Shown here: piece by piece, positions 50,550-63,410 of the stretch
Position numbering within the stretch: position 1 is the first letter of the stretch
Layout of the letters: the number at the start of each line of letters is the position of its first letter
Assembly: GCF_902686445.1 (NCBI RefSeq)
Contig: NC_062214.1
Span: 91,492,738 to 91,556,737, forward strand
From: Sciurus carolinensis
Taxonomy: Eukaryota; Chordata; Mammalia; Rodentia; Sciuridae
Direction: 5' to 3'
DNA length: 64,000 nucleotides
Notes under the pieces: model-generated
Told to the model about the DNA's origin: nothing
The model's database searches: none
What the model saw: the letters and a program-made list of their open reading frames with translations, nothing else
Translations under genes and position numbers: made by a program

Positions 50550-51427
50550 GTTTTAATTATAGACAACCCCCCCTTTTTTCTTTTTTTAGTATGTGTATGC
50601 TATCCATCTTTTATACTATGTATGTAAATTTGGTTTAAACATTTAAAAAATTATTCTAATTAGTTTGTGTCTTATTAAGACTATAAACCCTTAATATTTG
50701 ATTTTCAGAGACCTTTTCCAAGTTGCTATAAGTAGGACTAGAATATCCTTTTAGGATATTACAATTACATTTTTCACAACTATAGACAGAATTCTGTCAA
50801 GTAATGTATTTACTGTTGACCATGTTTACATTAAGCTCATTTCAAAGGGGATGCCAGAATAGCAAATTTTCTGTTGTTTCTGTTCTACCTGTACTGGCTT
50901 ATATCCTCCTTACTATATCAGGTCTACTGTTTTTTTGTCTTTTTTCCCTAGCAAAACTTCACATTAGTCCTGTCAAATTTAGTTAACCTGTTAAGTCCCA
51001 CATTTTTAAATTGTGTAAGTACATATTCAAATATTATTTCAAAATTATTCTAAGTGGTATATATGTTGCTCAGTTTTAAGTTTTTATGGGTGTTTCACAT
51101 CTGGGACAATGGGACAAAATGGGTTCAAAGCTGACATTTTATATATTTTCCTTAGGGACACAGTTTTAGTGTTGATTATTCTATAGGAACAGAACTTGAA
51201 ACTGTTACTCAAGAGCCCAGAACGCCCTCAACTTCAGACTGCTCTGTGTTTTGAGTTCATTCAGGACTTTTTAATTTTCTTGTTTTTCCTTTCGTGATGT
51301 ATATTTAGAACAGAGGGGTCATATAAGAATATGATTTTATTGTGACATCTTTGCTTTATATTAGTTTGAAGGTTGTATATTCTATTTGTAGCCAGATATA
51401 TTAATTAGAATCTCAATATATTTTCAG

Positions 51428-51508
51428 TGTGACTTTTTTTTTGGTGGGGCTGAGGATTTAACACAGGGGCACATATGCTCTGCCACTGAGCTACACCCCA
51501 GCCCTTGA
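51428..51508 (-). mobile_element. ID SINE, inverted
   Basis: A T-run, then 'ggtggggctgaggatttaac', 'acaggggcacatatgctctg' and 'ccactgagctacaccccagc'. It is shortened internally. Confidence 0.8.
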
Positions 51509-51684
51509 CTTTAAAATAATTTTTTTTTTACTGAATTGCATCGATAAAATTGCATGCCACAAAATGTGACTTTTTTGCTCTGGTAAATTTTTAGAGGTTT
51601 TCTTCCCCCCCTTTGGGAAGGCAGGATAATTTTAAAAACAGGTGTTGTGGGGAGATATAGCTTAGTTGAAACAAATTCTAGTGG

Positions 51685-51815
51685 TTAATGGATTGTGATC
51701 CTGGGAAAAATAAGGATAACAGAACAACTTCATAGGGTTGTTTTGAAGATAAAACAAGATAACTTACAAAGTGCTTAGCACAATGCTTTTCTCAACAAGT
51801 TCTTGGTTAATAGTA
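51685..51815 (+). repeat. MIR SINE fragment
   Basis: 'gaaaaataaggataacagaa', 'cttcatagggttgttttgaa', 'gataaaacaagataacttac' and 'aaagtgcttagcacaatgct' make up the right half of MIR. Confidence 0.7.
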
Positions 51816-51915
51816 AAAAAACAAGGGGGGTATTATTTATTCAAAATCAAGTATTTTTCAAGTTATTTTTCCCCTGAAATTTACCCATCTCATTAGCATA
51901 GTGGAACACAATTAT

Positions 51916-52412
51916 GTTAATTAACTACTGCTGTAAAACAAGCCACCTCCAAATTTAGTGGCTTAAAATAATGATTTTTTTACTCTTCACGATTATGTGG
52001 GTTGGCTGATTACTCTGCTGTGTCACCTAGGTTCATTCAAGTGGCTGCCTCAGCTGGAAGCACAACTGGATTGGAAAGTCCAACCTGGCTTTACTCACGT
52101 GTCTGGCAGCTGGGTTATCTCAGTTCTCTAGTAAGCTAGTCTGTCTTTACATGGCATTTTTGGGGTAGTTTTTTTTAGATAGTGAAGACAGAAGCTTGAA
52201 GGTATCCTAAAGCTTAAAAGCAGGAACTTGTGCAACATTATTCTACTACATTCTATGGGTCAAAGCAAGTCAAAGCTCGCCAGCTTCAAGAGAGTTGCTC
52301 ACCCAGCTCCACCTTTGGATGAAAAGCAGGACAAAATCATGTTGCAAACTTACATGCACAATGGAATGGGAGGAAATTGCGACCATTACACAATTTGTTA
52401 CCTTTGGGAGAA
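51916..52412 (-). mobile_element. Old MLT1-like LTR, inverted
   Basis: 'actactgctgtaaaacaagc', 'cacctccaaatttagtggct', 'ggcttaaaataatgattttt', then 'cattctatgggtcaaagcaa' and a 'gaggaaattgcgaccatta' end segment follow the reverse order of a common ancient MaLR LTR. It is very diverged, and the family is assigned from memory of consensus phrases. Confidence 0.5.
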
Positions 52413-52789
52413 CTCCATTGTTGATCAAGGTTATTCATTCCCTAATCCATGAACATGTCTATAATCAATTCTTACTGAAGTACTTTGTTTTCCCTAGTCT
52501 GAATTAGCATACTGTAAGTGAAAAATTTATATTAGAGAAAACACAAATGACCAAGGAATATATAAAAGTATGTCTAGCTTTCATTAACTGCAGGAAATGC
52601 AAATAAAAATTCTATAGGTTTGCATACATTTTGCATAATAAAAAATTGAAGGTTGTATGTTAAAGTGGTGCCATATAAACAGGTCCAACCATATAACATT
52701 GTCATATTCAAATATTTTTGACATACAAGAACAGCTGTTTAATAGGGTTCAACCCAAGAAAAGGATGTTTCTTATATTGTAGTAGTAAA

Positions 52790-53190
52790 AACACCTCTCA
52801 ATAAGAGAATGGATAGTGCAATGCAATAGTGATGTAATGTTTTGTAGCAGTTAACAAACTGGATTCATGTGTCTCCACTTGACCAGATCACAAAAACAAT
52901 GTAAATTAAAGGAATGTAGAAAACATGTATAGTATGCTACTATTTGGATGAATAAAAATAACAAAAGTTAATACTACATATTAGATATGGATACATGTGA
53001 AAGTATCAATGAAGTGGATATACACCAATACCTGATGAGAGTTGTTTGTTAGGCAGAAGGAGTGATGGTTAAAGGAATCTCACCTTATTTATTGTTATTT
53101 TAAAAAGATGAATTTGACTGAATGTTAACATTTTTAAGTTCTGGGTATTTGTCTTATGTGAAGCTTTTTGTGTCTTTTTTTTTTTTTTTA
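52790..53190 (+). mobile_element. L1M 3'-end fragment
   Basis: 'aataagagaatggatagtgc', 'agtatgctactatttggatg', 'acaaaagttaatactacata', 'gatggttaaaggaatctcac' and a terminal T-run match the order of old L1M 3' UTRs. Confidence 0.5.
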
Positions 53191-53452
53191 AGTTTCACAA
53201 AAGTTCAGCTTAATAGAAGAAAAATAAAGCAAATCATTTGTAGCCAATGATCACCTTGATAAGTTGTAAGTTTCAACAAAAAGAACAAAAAACACAAGAA
53301 ACTTCAGTTATTTTTTTACCTAATAGTAAGGATGAGTCATGCCAGAGAGATCATTTTGTGGACAATGAAAATTTATTAATGCTGTTTCTAATAGCATTAA
53401 GAATATAAGTTATTGTGGCAAAAACATCTAAGAGAAATTATAAATTTGGGAT

Positions 53453-53494
53453 CTTGATATTTATATATTGTGAGCCCTTGATATTTATATATTG
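53453..53494. repeat. 18-bp near-tandem repeat
   Basis: The 18-mer cttgatatttatatattg occurs at 53453-53470 and again at 53477-53494, separated by 6 bp. It is a small local duplication. Confidence 0.8.
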
Positions 53495-54049
53495 CCTCAT
53501 TTTCTGAGAAGGTTCATATCTCTTAGAGCTTCAACAAGAATTCTAAAAAAACTTAAAAGTAACTACTATATGGTTTATATGCAAAGGCTCAACCACACAA
53601 TAAGCTATATCAATATCAGAAACCTTTTAAACAATTATTTTGATTTTTAGTGACAATAATGCATATTTAAATTTTAAAGTAGCTTTAAGGGAAGGTGTGA
53701 CTTTTATGTTTTTCAAGGAGGACATTGATTGAATAATTTGGCAAACAGTAATACGAGACAGAAATCAGGAGAAATAAGGAGATGAAATGGGTCTGATACA
53801 GTGAGACACTCTTTACACTTAAACCAACCTGGAAATTCACTTCTGAAAGTGAAGAACTTAGGGCTCAGAACTTGTGAAACGTACTAATTAGAGTGTGCAG
53901 AACTTTGACTTCTTTTTGAGTTTTCCTGACTTTAGTTGTATAGTGGTAATCACTAGGATTCATCTATGCTGTGACAACAAAATATTCCAATGTCAACACT
54001 ATAATAAGTCATCTGAGGAGCCAGTCCTAGATGGCTCCCAGTGATTTGC

Positions 54050-54490
54050 AGCTTCTGGTGTTCATGTCTTTGTACAGTTCTCTCCCACAGTAAGTCAGGG
54101 TTGATCTCTGAATAAAATGACTTCCAAGGCTAGATTATAAAAACACTGGCTTTTGCCTGGTTCTTTCTTCATTCACTTTGAGGGAAGCCATACTACAGTT
54201 AAGAGAAGCTATGGAGAAGCCCAAGTGACGAGAAACTGACACCTCTTGCCAAAACCCAGTAAGAGAGGCCTCTTGCCCATAGCCTTGTGAGTGAGCCACT
54301 TTAAAATCAGATGCTCCAGTTTCAGTCAAGTTTTCAGTTGACTGAAACCCTGTCGACATTTTGTCTGCAACCTTATGAGACTGAGCTGGACCACCCAGTT
54401 AAGCTGCTTCCAAACCTCTAAAACACAGAGACCATGAGAGGATATTAAATTTTGGGGTACTTTTTTTTAATGCAGCAATAGATAATTTGC
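54050..54490 (+). mobile_element. Old MLT1-like LTR
   Basis: 'atgacttccaaggctagatt', 'gggaagccatactacagtta', 'agaagctatggagaagccca', 'tctgcaaccttatgagactg', 'accacccagttaagctgctt' and a final 'atgcagcaatagata' follow a common MaLR-type LTR. A second relative is at 55990-56435 in the same orientation. Confidence 0.55.
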
Positions 54491-54491
54491 A

Positions 54492-54756
54492 CTATACTAA
54501 ATGAAAAAGTTTGGACACAAAAGACCACATATTGTATATATACAAATCATAATTGAAAACTACAAAGACATACTAAGTTGCTGGTTACTAGGTGCTGGAT
54601 GGAGAGAGGAATGGCGAGCAAATGCTCATAGGTATAACTCTTTTCTGGGTGAAAACATTCTGGAATTGGATAATGGTAATCTTGTGAATATACTAAAAAT
54701 CACTATTTTTAAAAGGGTGAGTCTTGTGGTAATAAGTGTGCATTATATCTGAATTG

Positions 54757-54787
<31 letters not shown>
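54492..54787 (+). mobile_element. L1M 3'-end fragment with (AC)n
   Basis: 'gacacaaaagaccacatatt', 'gttgctggttactaggtgct', 'gtgaaaacattctggaattg', 'gataatggtaatcttgtgaa' and 'aaaagggtgagtcttgtggt' follow the old L1 3' UTR order. A perfect AC microsatellite follows at 54760-54787. Confidence 0.65.
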
Positions 54788-54789
<2 letters not shown>

Positions 54790-55989
54790 CTATATGCATA
54801 ACGCGAATCTGGAACAAAGCTGTGGATGGAAGCTGGAAGGACTTTAAAGAGAGTGATAGTGAAAACCTGAAGAGCCTTGAAGAAACTGATATAGGCTTTG
54901 AGGATGCTACAGATGTGAACTTAAGGAAAGTAACGAAAATCTTTAATTAGAGATTAGAGGAAAGGTAGTTCTGGTTGTATAGTAGCAGAAAGTGTAGCAA
55001 CACTGTTGCTTGCAGTAGCACAGAAAGTTCTCGTGAACTGGGTAATCTAAAGGGGATTTCCAGACTCTGTTGAATGTGCCTCCTTGGTTCTTGCTGTTTA
55101 TACCAACATGCAAGAGATAAGACAAAGGAAATAAATGAATAAAAAGGAATAAATAATTGGTTTTTAAAATTCTATCTTCAGATGACAAATGATGCTTAAA
55201 TTAAGAAATGGCTTTAAGGTGAAGATAAAAATCTAGAACACTTCCAGGAAAACCTGATCTCAAGGTAATTCCAAATTAGAGGCTTATTTTGAAGGGGATT
55301 TTGGGTAGATTTTGTCTACTGGCATAAACTGCAGTAAGATTAACAGGATACTCGCTTTTAAAAATATTATATTGGCAGAAAAACTGCTAATTAGACTGAA
55401 AGGGCAGATAAAGAGACCTTTGGCCCTCCCACCTTTAACAAGTAGGAAATAGGCTGAGAAATACCATTCAGCTAGAAACACATGCTACCTTACATGAATG
55501 AAGAATAACAGCTGAACCAAGAGCCCAGAAAACAGTCAAGAATCAAGCCTTAAGTACTAATCAAGGAGCTGCCAACTTAGTTGCCAGAGGATTTTTGGGG
55601 TTGCCATGGATTCCCTTTCAAAACTTTTTGAACAGGAGGGACTATAGCAGTAACTATACATCTGTTGTGCCATTATATGGTATGCCTGTGGAGAGCAAAT
55701 ACTTGTCTTGTTTACAGGTCTTAATATCAAAAGGAACTGTACTTGAATTACTATACTTAAGGAACTATACCAGAACTACTCCCAAGGAGACTTATTCACA
55801 TTTAGACCTGATTTAGATGATAAGATGTTGGGCTCTATGCTGCTGCTAACATGGGGTGAAACCTGGAAGATTTACTTGGGAGATAAGTTTATTTTGCATG
55901 TGGGAATGACATAAATGAATGGAGACCAGACATCAAACTGTGGCAGCCAACATTCAAGCTGACTCCCAATGATCCCTACAACTCATGGT

Positions 55990-56435
55990 ATTTATACTTC
56001 ATGTAGTCTGGTCAACATTGTATTGGGTCCCATGTAACCTCCAAAATATGGCAAATGTGATGGTGTGACTTCCAAGCCTAGCTTATAAAATATATTGACT
56101 TTTGCCTGATGTGCTCACATTTGCTCATGTATGCGCTCTGTCATTTGCTGGGGGAAGCCAGCTGCCATGACATTAAGATACTCAAGCAGCCCTACAGAGA
56201 GGTCCTTGTAGTGACAAAACTGAGGCCTCATCCCACTTATCAGTCACAGGACTGACTCTTGGAAGTATTTCCTCTAGTTTCAGAGAACCCTTGAGAAAAC
56301 CACAATACCTTGTCTGCAACCTTGCTGGAGACTCTGCAAAAGACCCAACAATATTACTTCTTAATTCCTGAGCCTCAGAAACTGTGAGATGATAAATGTT
56401 TGCTATTTTAAGATGTAATAGAGAACTGATATACA
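55990..56435 (+). mobile_element. Old MLT1-like LTR
   Basis: 'gtgatggtgtgacttccaag', 'cctagcttataaaatatatt', 'gggggaagccagctgccatg', 'actcaagcagccctacagag', 'gcctcagaaactgtgagatg' and 'ataaatgtttgctatttta' follow the MaLR-type LTR order, ending just beyond the LACTB 3' end. Confidence 0.6.
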
Positions 56436-56543
56436 AATTCTCATAATCTTGTTTCAGCTGTCATATTAAAAGGTAAAATACAGAGGCTCCTGCTGAGATT
56501 TTCTCATTACACATTCAAAAAGTACATCTTTTTATCAGAATAT

Positions 56544-56549
56544 TTTATT
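56544..56549 (-). terminator. LACTB: LACTB polyadenylation signal
   Basis: The minus strand has AATAAA here, about 230 bp after the stop codon, in an A+T-rich 3' UTR (56550-56778). Cleavage is expected near 56520-56530. A longer 3' UTR that uses a further signal cannot be excluded. Confidence 0.65.
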
Positions 56550-56778
56550 TCAAGAGTCAACACTTTTTTCAAAAAGTAGAAACTATAGTTATTTCCCTGA
56601 GTGTAAAGAACAAATTCTATAATAAAGGACAATTACAAAATTAAGCAATTAGAGGTACATAATTTTCTGCATTCCATTGAAGTCTATTACAAATTTAGTC
56701 TTAAAAATCTCATATATTTTGGAATTTTAATGATTCAAAAAACAGAACAGCTCATTTTGCGCCTGTGGTATTAAGGTA

Positions 56779-57304
56779 TCACTCTGATCTGTCTTTATCA
56801 AATTCCAGGGCAATCTTTAAAGCAGTGCTATTGAGGCCAACAGATTGCATGTTACATATGATGGAAACAATTATTCCTCGTGGAGGAACTTTGTTATTTA
56901 TGACCTCTGTATCCAGTTCTTCAGGAAGGACTAGCAGGACACTACTGGCACCCACTGCACCTCCAGTATGTGAAGCATAATGCCGTTGTTTCCTACAAGA
57001 ACCATATGTTTGTTTCTTTTCCACAACACCCCATGCCATTGCATATTTACCCTCTTTATCCCAAGACATCTCTGTGTTAGGGATTGGTGTCCAGATCATA
57101 ACCATTGTTTCTGGTTTGAGATATCCAGGTAAAAGATTTTCATTTGAGTTCTTAAACAGCCCGACTTGATAACCATACAGCATTGCATTCCCAAATTTCA
57201 GAAGGTCACCCACTGTAGATAGAAATCCACCACCAGCCCACTTATAGGAGTTATCCACGTAAGGTGTGTTGATAAGACGTCTCTTTTTATTGTAAACATA
57301 AAAT
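56779..57304 (-). CDS. LACTB: LACTB terminal coding exon (partial gene)
   Basis: This exon encodes the last 174 residues, plus one base of a split codon, of LACTB, a mitochondrial intermembrane-space protein of the serine beta-lactamase/penicillin-binding family that forms filaments and affects mitochondrial lipid metabolism. The acceptor is TTTTAG (57310-57305), and the peptide continues FYVYNKKRRLINTPYV into the body. Visible family features are the KWAGGGFLSTVGDLLKF segment (a common motif of the family, 57240-57190) and an HTGG box (56970-56959), which stands where bacterial enzymes have KTG. The stop is TGA at 56781-56779 after DRSE. The SxxK nucleophile and the mitochondrial import signal are encoded by earlier exons to the right, outside the window. 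Residue order closely matches the human C-terminus. Confidence 0.95.
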
Positions 57305-57894
57305 CTAAAATGAAATAAGAAGGGTCATTAAAAATTTAATAATCTATTATTAACTTTACACAGGATAATAAGAAAATTCATTCAAGACAGATTGTATTTC
57401 AATGTAGTGATTGTATATTAAGCTACAAACTAACCACTAATTTCCAGTATGATTCAGATACTAATGACACATAGATAACTGGGTATGGTAATCTAATTAC
57501 TTTGTGAATTAAAGCACAGAAAGTACTTTTTTTATTGATTTGGTTTGCCCATGCTTAGTATATTAGACTTTTAATACCTGCAAAAATATATTTATTAATA
57601 TTACACAATACATTTTCCCTAAGAATATGGAGCAATACTTACCATTTGGTAGATATTCCTAGTCCTTGGGCTTAATGTTGAAATCATGTGACACAAGTGA
57701 ATTTCATTAGTAAAAGTATGAACATTGGGATGTGTGGAACTAAGGTTGATATTTGAATGAACAGATTTCCTGAATAAAAATGCCACAGAAATATGATTTA
57801 TAATAATGTTACATGGTACTTTCTTGGTATAGTGGGAAAAGCTGGAGTTAGCAAACATTGGTCTGAATCTCAACTCTCACCCTTACTAGAATGT

Positions 57895-58105
57895 TTACTT
57901 TATTTGATTAACAAATATTCATACAGTTTTTACTATATGCCAGGCATTGTTCTAACAAGTATATAAATTTGAACTATTTTATTCTTATAACAGTGTTAGA
58001 AGGTACATACTGTTATAAATGACTATTTCACAGATGACAAAGTCACACAGCTTATAAATGGCAACAGTGGATTCAAACCCAGGCAATCTGCCATTCCTAT
58101 TCTAT
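57895..58105 (-). repeat. MIR SINE, inverted
   Basis: The plus strand carries 'attaacaaatattcatacag', 'actatatgccaggcattgtt', 'ctaacaagtatataaat', 'atttcacagatgacaaagtc', 'acacagcttataaatggcaa' and 'ttcaaacccaggcaatctgc', the reverse MIR order, nearly full length. Confidence 0.8.
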
Positions 58106-59059
58106 GCTACTTCTCTGCTTCAGTGTCCATTGTAAAATGGGGTTTAAAACACCTACTTTACAGAATTTGGAATATATGTCTAAGGTACTTTGCATATTTC
58201 TAGAAGGTACTTAATAAATAAATGGTAGTTGTTAATTATTCATGAATTAACAATTAATGACAGAGCACTTAATTACTATGTACCAGGTACTATTTTGATG
58301 ATAAAGAATTAAGAAAAGAGACAAATACAAACCTTATTAGGTTTTATATTCCAATAAGAGGAAACTGTACAATAAATATTGGGCAAATGAAATGAAATCA
58401 CAAAATAACTGAACAAAAAATTAAACTTCACCCTGAGAATCCTTTCTTAGATTTTGAGTTTGCTGACTGCCTCACTTCTATTGGTATGCAACTTCTTTTA
58501 GTGCCACTATTCATGAGCACTGCTCAACTTGAAGCTATCACTTGGAATTGTATTACTTCTAACATCTCAAACTCAGAAATATCTTCTTCTGACTATAACT
58601 TCCAATCTTCAACTGAAACTCCATATATTCCCCTTGCTTCTTCCCTATTTTCTCAGGTGTTTTAGTCCCTATGGATTTTACTTGCTTTTTCTGTTCTAGC
58701 TTGCAGTATACCATCAGCCATTTTAATTAATGTAGTTGTCACTAAAGGTGTCACTAGCACCTTTAGGTTCCTCATTCTGACCTTATATCACATAACTCCA
58801 ACAATCCTAAAAAAACTAGGTAACACCTTCTTTGTAACCCATCTTCCAAGATAGGCTATAGAAATCCATATAACAAATCTGACATTTTATACTCTTGCTA
58901 AGGGACTTCACTGCTGTTATTAAATTTTTTTCATTCTTTTCCTGGTTATCCCTTAATATATTCTTCATACTAGCTATTCCCAATCTCTTCCACTAATAAT
59001 CCTCTACCCCAGCTTTGATCCCAGTCAGCAGATCACTATGTAGTTTTTTTTTGTAATTT

Positions 59060-59135
59060 TTTTGTTCTAAGTAATTATACATGACAGTAGAATGCACTTA
59101 TGCATTTTGATAAATCATACATAAAGGTAGTTAGT
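59060..59135 (-). repeat. L1 3'-end-like fragment, inverted
   Basis: 'taattatacatgacagtaga' and 'atgcattttgataaatcata' are the reverse complement of the phrases at 22855-22915. The two are copies of one dispersed family. Confidence 0.5.
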
Positions 59136-59179
59136 ATATTATAGAACATTCTCAACAAAATATTCCATGAGGATGAAGT

Positions 59180-61545
59180 AAAAAAAAGTGAATACCAGAA
59201 AAGGGAGGAATTACATCCAGGAATAGTTAATCAAAGGAGAAACTAAATCAAATTAAAAACCAGAAATAAACCAAAATGACTGGGAATACAAATTATATCT
59301 CAATAATAACCTTGAATGTTAATGACCTAAACTCAATCAAAAGACAGACTGGCAGACTGGATTAAAAAACAAGACCCAATTATATGCTGTCTCCTAGAGA
59401 CTCACCTCATAGGCAAAGACATCCACAGATTGAGGGTGAAAGGATGAGAAAACACATCACTCATATGGATTTTGTAAACAAGCAGAGTTTCCATCCTCAC
59501 ATCAGATAAAGTGGACTTCATGCCAAAGTTAATCAGAAGGGACAAAGAAGGACATTTCATTCTACTGAAGGGAATTATACATCAGCAAGACATAAAGATT
59601 GTAAATATCTATGCCCCAAACAATGGAGCATCTACGTACATCAAACAAACCCTTCTCAATTTTAAGAATCAAATAGACCACAACACAATAATACTGGGGG
59701 ACTTTAACACACCTCTTTCACCACTACTGGACAGATTGTCCAAACAAAAACTAAATAAATAAACTATAAAACTAAATAAGACAATCAATAATTTAGACTT
59801 AACAGACATAAACAGAATATTTCATCCATCGATGAGTGAATACACTTTTTTCTTGGCAGCACATGGATCCTTCTCTAAAACAGACCATATCTTATGCCGC
59901 AAAGCAACTCTAGGTAAATATAAAAAAAATGGAGATAATACGCTGCATTCTATCAGATCATAATGGACTGAAATTAGAAATCAATGATAAAATAAAAAAT
60001 AGAAGCTACTCTAACACATGGAGACTAAATAATACACTATTGAATGATGAATGGATAATAGAAGAAATCAAGGACAAAATAAAAAAAATACTTAGAAGTA
60101 AATGAGAATACAGATACAACACACCAAAATATCTGGGATACTATGAAGGCAATATTAAGAAGAAAGTTTATTATTGCATTGAACTCATTTATTAAAAGAA
60201 CAAAAAGTGAAGAAATAAATGACCTAACATTACATCTCAAAGTCCTAGAAAAAGAACAAATAAATACCAAAAACAGAAGACAGGAAATAATTAAAATCAG
60301 AGCTGAATTCAATGAAATTGAAACAAAAGAAACAACTGAAAAAATGACAGAACAGAAAGTTGGTTCTTTGAAAAAAAAAAAAAATCAATAAAACTGATAA
60401 ACCCCTAGCCACACTAAGAGAAAAAGAGAGAAAACCCAAATTATTAAAATATGTGATGAAAAAGGAAATACATCAAGGGACACAACTGAAATACAGAAGA
60501 TAATTAGAAATTATTTTGAAAATTATACTTCAATAAAATAGAAAATATTGAAGACATCCACAAATTTCTAGAGACATATTACCTACCTAAACTGAATCAG
60601 GAGGTCTTACATGATTTAAACAGATCAATTTCAAGCAATAAAAGAGAAGAAGCCATCAAAAGCCTACCAACCAAGAAAAGCCCAGGACCAGACAGATTCT
60701 CAGTTAAGTTCTACAAGACCTTCAAAGAAGAATTAACGCCAATACTCCTCAAATTATTCCATGAAATAGAAAAGGAGGGAATGCTTCCAAACTTATTCTA
60801 TGAGGTTAATATCACCCTGATATCAAAACCAAAAACACATCAAGGAAAGAAAATTTCAGACCAATATTCCTGAAGAACATATATGCAAAAATTCTCAATA
60901 AATCCTGGCAAAATTGCATACAAAAACATATTTAAAAAGATAGTACACCATGATCAAGTGGGGTTCATCCCAGGGATGCAGGGTTGGTTCAACATACGGA
61001 AATCAATAAACGTAACTCATCATATCAATAGAACTAAAAACAAGAATCATATGATCATCTCAATAGATGCAGAAAAAGCTTTTGACAAAATGCAGCACCC
61101 CTTCATGTTCAAAACACTAGAAAAACTAGGGATAGTACGAACATACCTCAACATTGTAAAAGCCATATATGCTAAACCCAAGGCCAACATAATTCTAAAT
61201 GGAGGAAAATTGAAAGCATTCCCTTTAAAAACTGGAACGAGACAAGGATGCTCTCTTTCACCACTTTTATTCAATGTTGTTCTTGAAACTCTAGCCTGAG
61301 AAATTAGAAGAAAGAAATTAAAGGCATACAAAAAAGTAAAGAACTCAAACTATCACTATTTGCCAATGTTATGATTCTATATACAGAAGATCCAAAAAAA
61401 CCGCATCAAAAACTTCTAGAACTAATAAATGAATTCAGCAAAGTAGCAGTATATATAACTAATACCCATAAATCAAATGTGTTCCTATACATCAGTAATG
61501 AACCTACTGAAAGAGAAATTAAGAAAACTACCCCATTTGCCATAT
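59180..61545 (+). mobile_element. L1 ORF2 relic (endonuclease and reverse transcriptase, broken)
   Basis: A 5'- and 3'-truncated L1 that lies in the antisense orientation inside LACTB. The endonuclease part (about 59500-59760) keeps NIYAPN and GDFN. The reverse transcriptase part (60883-61299) keeps the [16 protein letters not shown] and [14 protein letters not shown] motifs. Frameshifts and stops separate the blocks (for example after 59760, 60390 and 61297). The catalytic FADD motif is replaced by FANV (61359-61370), so this copy could not reverse-transcribe. Homology ends abruptly near 61545, without a poly-A tail. ORF1 is absent. It is an inactive fossil. Confidence 0.93.
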
Positions 61546-61904
61546 AGTGTTTTAATGAGAAGACTGAGACCATCCAAAGTCAGAAATTCTCACCTTCATC
61601 TCCAAGCGTATTTACAACACCATCCATTCTTTCTTCTTTTCAGTCACTTAGGACATTTTCCTATTGTTTTTAAAAGTAATTCTATTACCTGAATCTTTGA
61701 TTGCCTTGTTTTGCCTCTAAAATCTTACTCTGTCAGTTATATTTCTTAGGTTATTTTCTTTCCTTGAAGTCCTATGTCCAGTCAGAAGCTAGAGGTTATG
61801 CTCCCTCCCCTCAACCCTTTTTTCATATATTTGAAATTCTTCAGTGGTTACAATGCATTAGGAATAAAATCCAAACTTCTTACCACAGCACATAACACAC
61901 TCAG

Positions 61905-62095
61905 TGATCCTCAACAGTAGTACCAAGTTCCTAAGGGAATTTTTTGGAGATATTATTTTAGCTGTCACAATTACTAGAGGGCTTTTAATGGCAGTTATTA
62001 CACAGAGCTGCAAGATCCTAAATGTTCTGTGATGTATGGAAAAGACCCACACAAAAAATGATGTATTCTTGCATATCCTGCAAGACCTTCAACTA
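61905..62095 (+). repeat. Possible hAT/MER-type DNA transposon remnant
   Basis: 'gtgatcctcaacagtagtac', 'agctgtcacaattactagag', 'ggcttttaatggcagttatt' and 'caagatcctaaatgttctgt' resemble an ancient MER-type element. The match is weak and from memory. Confidence 0.3.
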
Positions 62096-62794
62096 TCCCA
62101 CTGGAGATTCTGTAAGTAAAGAATGTATTTATAACTAGTTGACCCTAGAACCCCTCTCCATGTTATATTTAAACACAAAGTACTTTTTGCATGTTACCAT
62201 TAATTTTTCTTCAATGTAGAACTACTGTGAAAATCAAAGATTGTACTCTGTTTTGCTCAAAACTTTATCCAGAGTTGGTCACCAAGGACACAAATTGGAA
62301 CAGCAATAGTTTCATCTTTATCAGTCTGCATTTGCAGTTCACATTCACAATACTTTTATGTATTAATTTCATCTGACTTTATTATGTCTTATAATGTTGG
62401 CAGAGTAAACTAACATACTGAAATATTTATTATAAATCACATTCATTCTATTTCTTCCTTATAGTGCAGTTAAAGCACTGGTGTGTCATATTAGCTATGA
62501 TTTTCATTCCAGTATATTAAAGGAGGTGTTGTGAAAGATTAGTTAAAGGGGTGGTGGGTCTACAGCATTGAGACTCATTGTCCAACATGATTCAGTACCT
62601 GCTTACCTCTTAGATCTCATCACCGATAACACCTTACCTTGTTCTTTTATGCCAGACTTATTTTTGTATTTGCAAAAAGGCTAGCTAGCAAAAGGCAACA
62701 TTCTGTCTCAACTTAACTGGTATGGCCTAAAACTATATTTAAAATTGATTCCCTATTATTCTGCCTATTAACTTTATATCCCATCACCCTATTT

Positions 62795-62972
62795 ATTTTG
62801 GTACTGGAGATTGAAACCAGGGTGTATGACACTGAGCTACATCCCCAGACCTTTTTTATTTTGAGATGAGTTCTTGCTAAGTTGTGGAACCTGGTGTTGA
62901 ACTTGCAATCTTCCTACATCGGCCTCACTGAGTGACTGGGATTATAGGCATGCACCACTGTGCTTAGCCCAT
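62795..62972 (-). mobile_element. B1-dID SINE, inverted
   Basis: ID part: 'ggtactggagattgaaacca', 'gacactgagctacatcccca'. B1 part: 'ttgctaagttgtggaacctg', 'gaacttgcaatcttcctaca', 'gattataggcatgcaccact'. It lies in the LACTB intron. Confidence 0.9.
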
Positions 62973-63254
62973 TTTACTTTTCTTATGTCAGTATCTGAAA
63001 TTCTTATTTCTTTAAACATCTGTCTATCTTTTCCCATGTTAGGTAAGTTTCATAAGGGTAGAAACTTTCTACCATATTCCTTGATGATTCCCCTACCTCA
63101 AACATACCTGGTCATACAGTCAGTGCTCATTAAACATATTGATAAAATCAAAACATTATTGTTGGTCAAATTCTTAATGACACCTGGCAATGTACAGGAT
63201 AGATAAGTAAAAGCATACAGTGCCTGGGTTCCAGGGGCTAACAGTCTTTTTGGG

Positions 63255-63410
63255 CAATTTTTAAATTTCAAAGCCCTATGAGTCATCTGGAAAATTTTCT
63301 AAAGTGAAGATTCTGCTTCAGCAGGTCTACAAATTCTGCATTTCTAACAAACTTCCAGATGAAATCCATTCTGCTGGTTCCCAGACTCCTTTCTGAGTAA
63401 CAGGTTGTGA
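63255..63410 (+). mobile_element. MER5A-like hAT element
   Basis: 'gattctgcttcagcaggtct', 'aattctgcatttctaacaaa', 'cttccagatgaaatccattc', 'gctggttcccagactcc' follow MER5A; the outer ends are eroded. Confidence 0.65.

Larger units (their letters stand above)
50566..56520. other. Intergenic region between convergent RPS27L and LACTB
   Basis: About 6 kb between the two 3' ends. It holds an ID SINE, a MIR, three LTR-type remnants, two L1M fragments and an (AC)n run, listed separately. The rest, for example 50600-51420 and 54800-55980, is A+T-rich with no gene that I can recognise. Confidence 0.8.

Noticed and set aside
59511..59762. Open frame resembling an endonuclease/exonuclease protein
   Set aside because: It is the L1 ORF2 endonuclease segment; flanking stops and the following L1 sequence show it is part of a dead retrotransposon, not a host gene.
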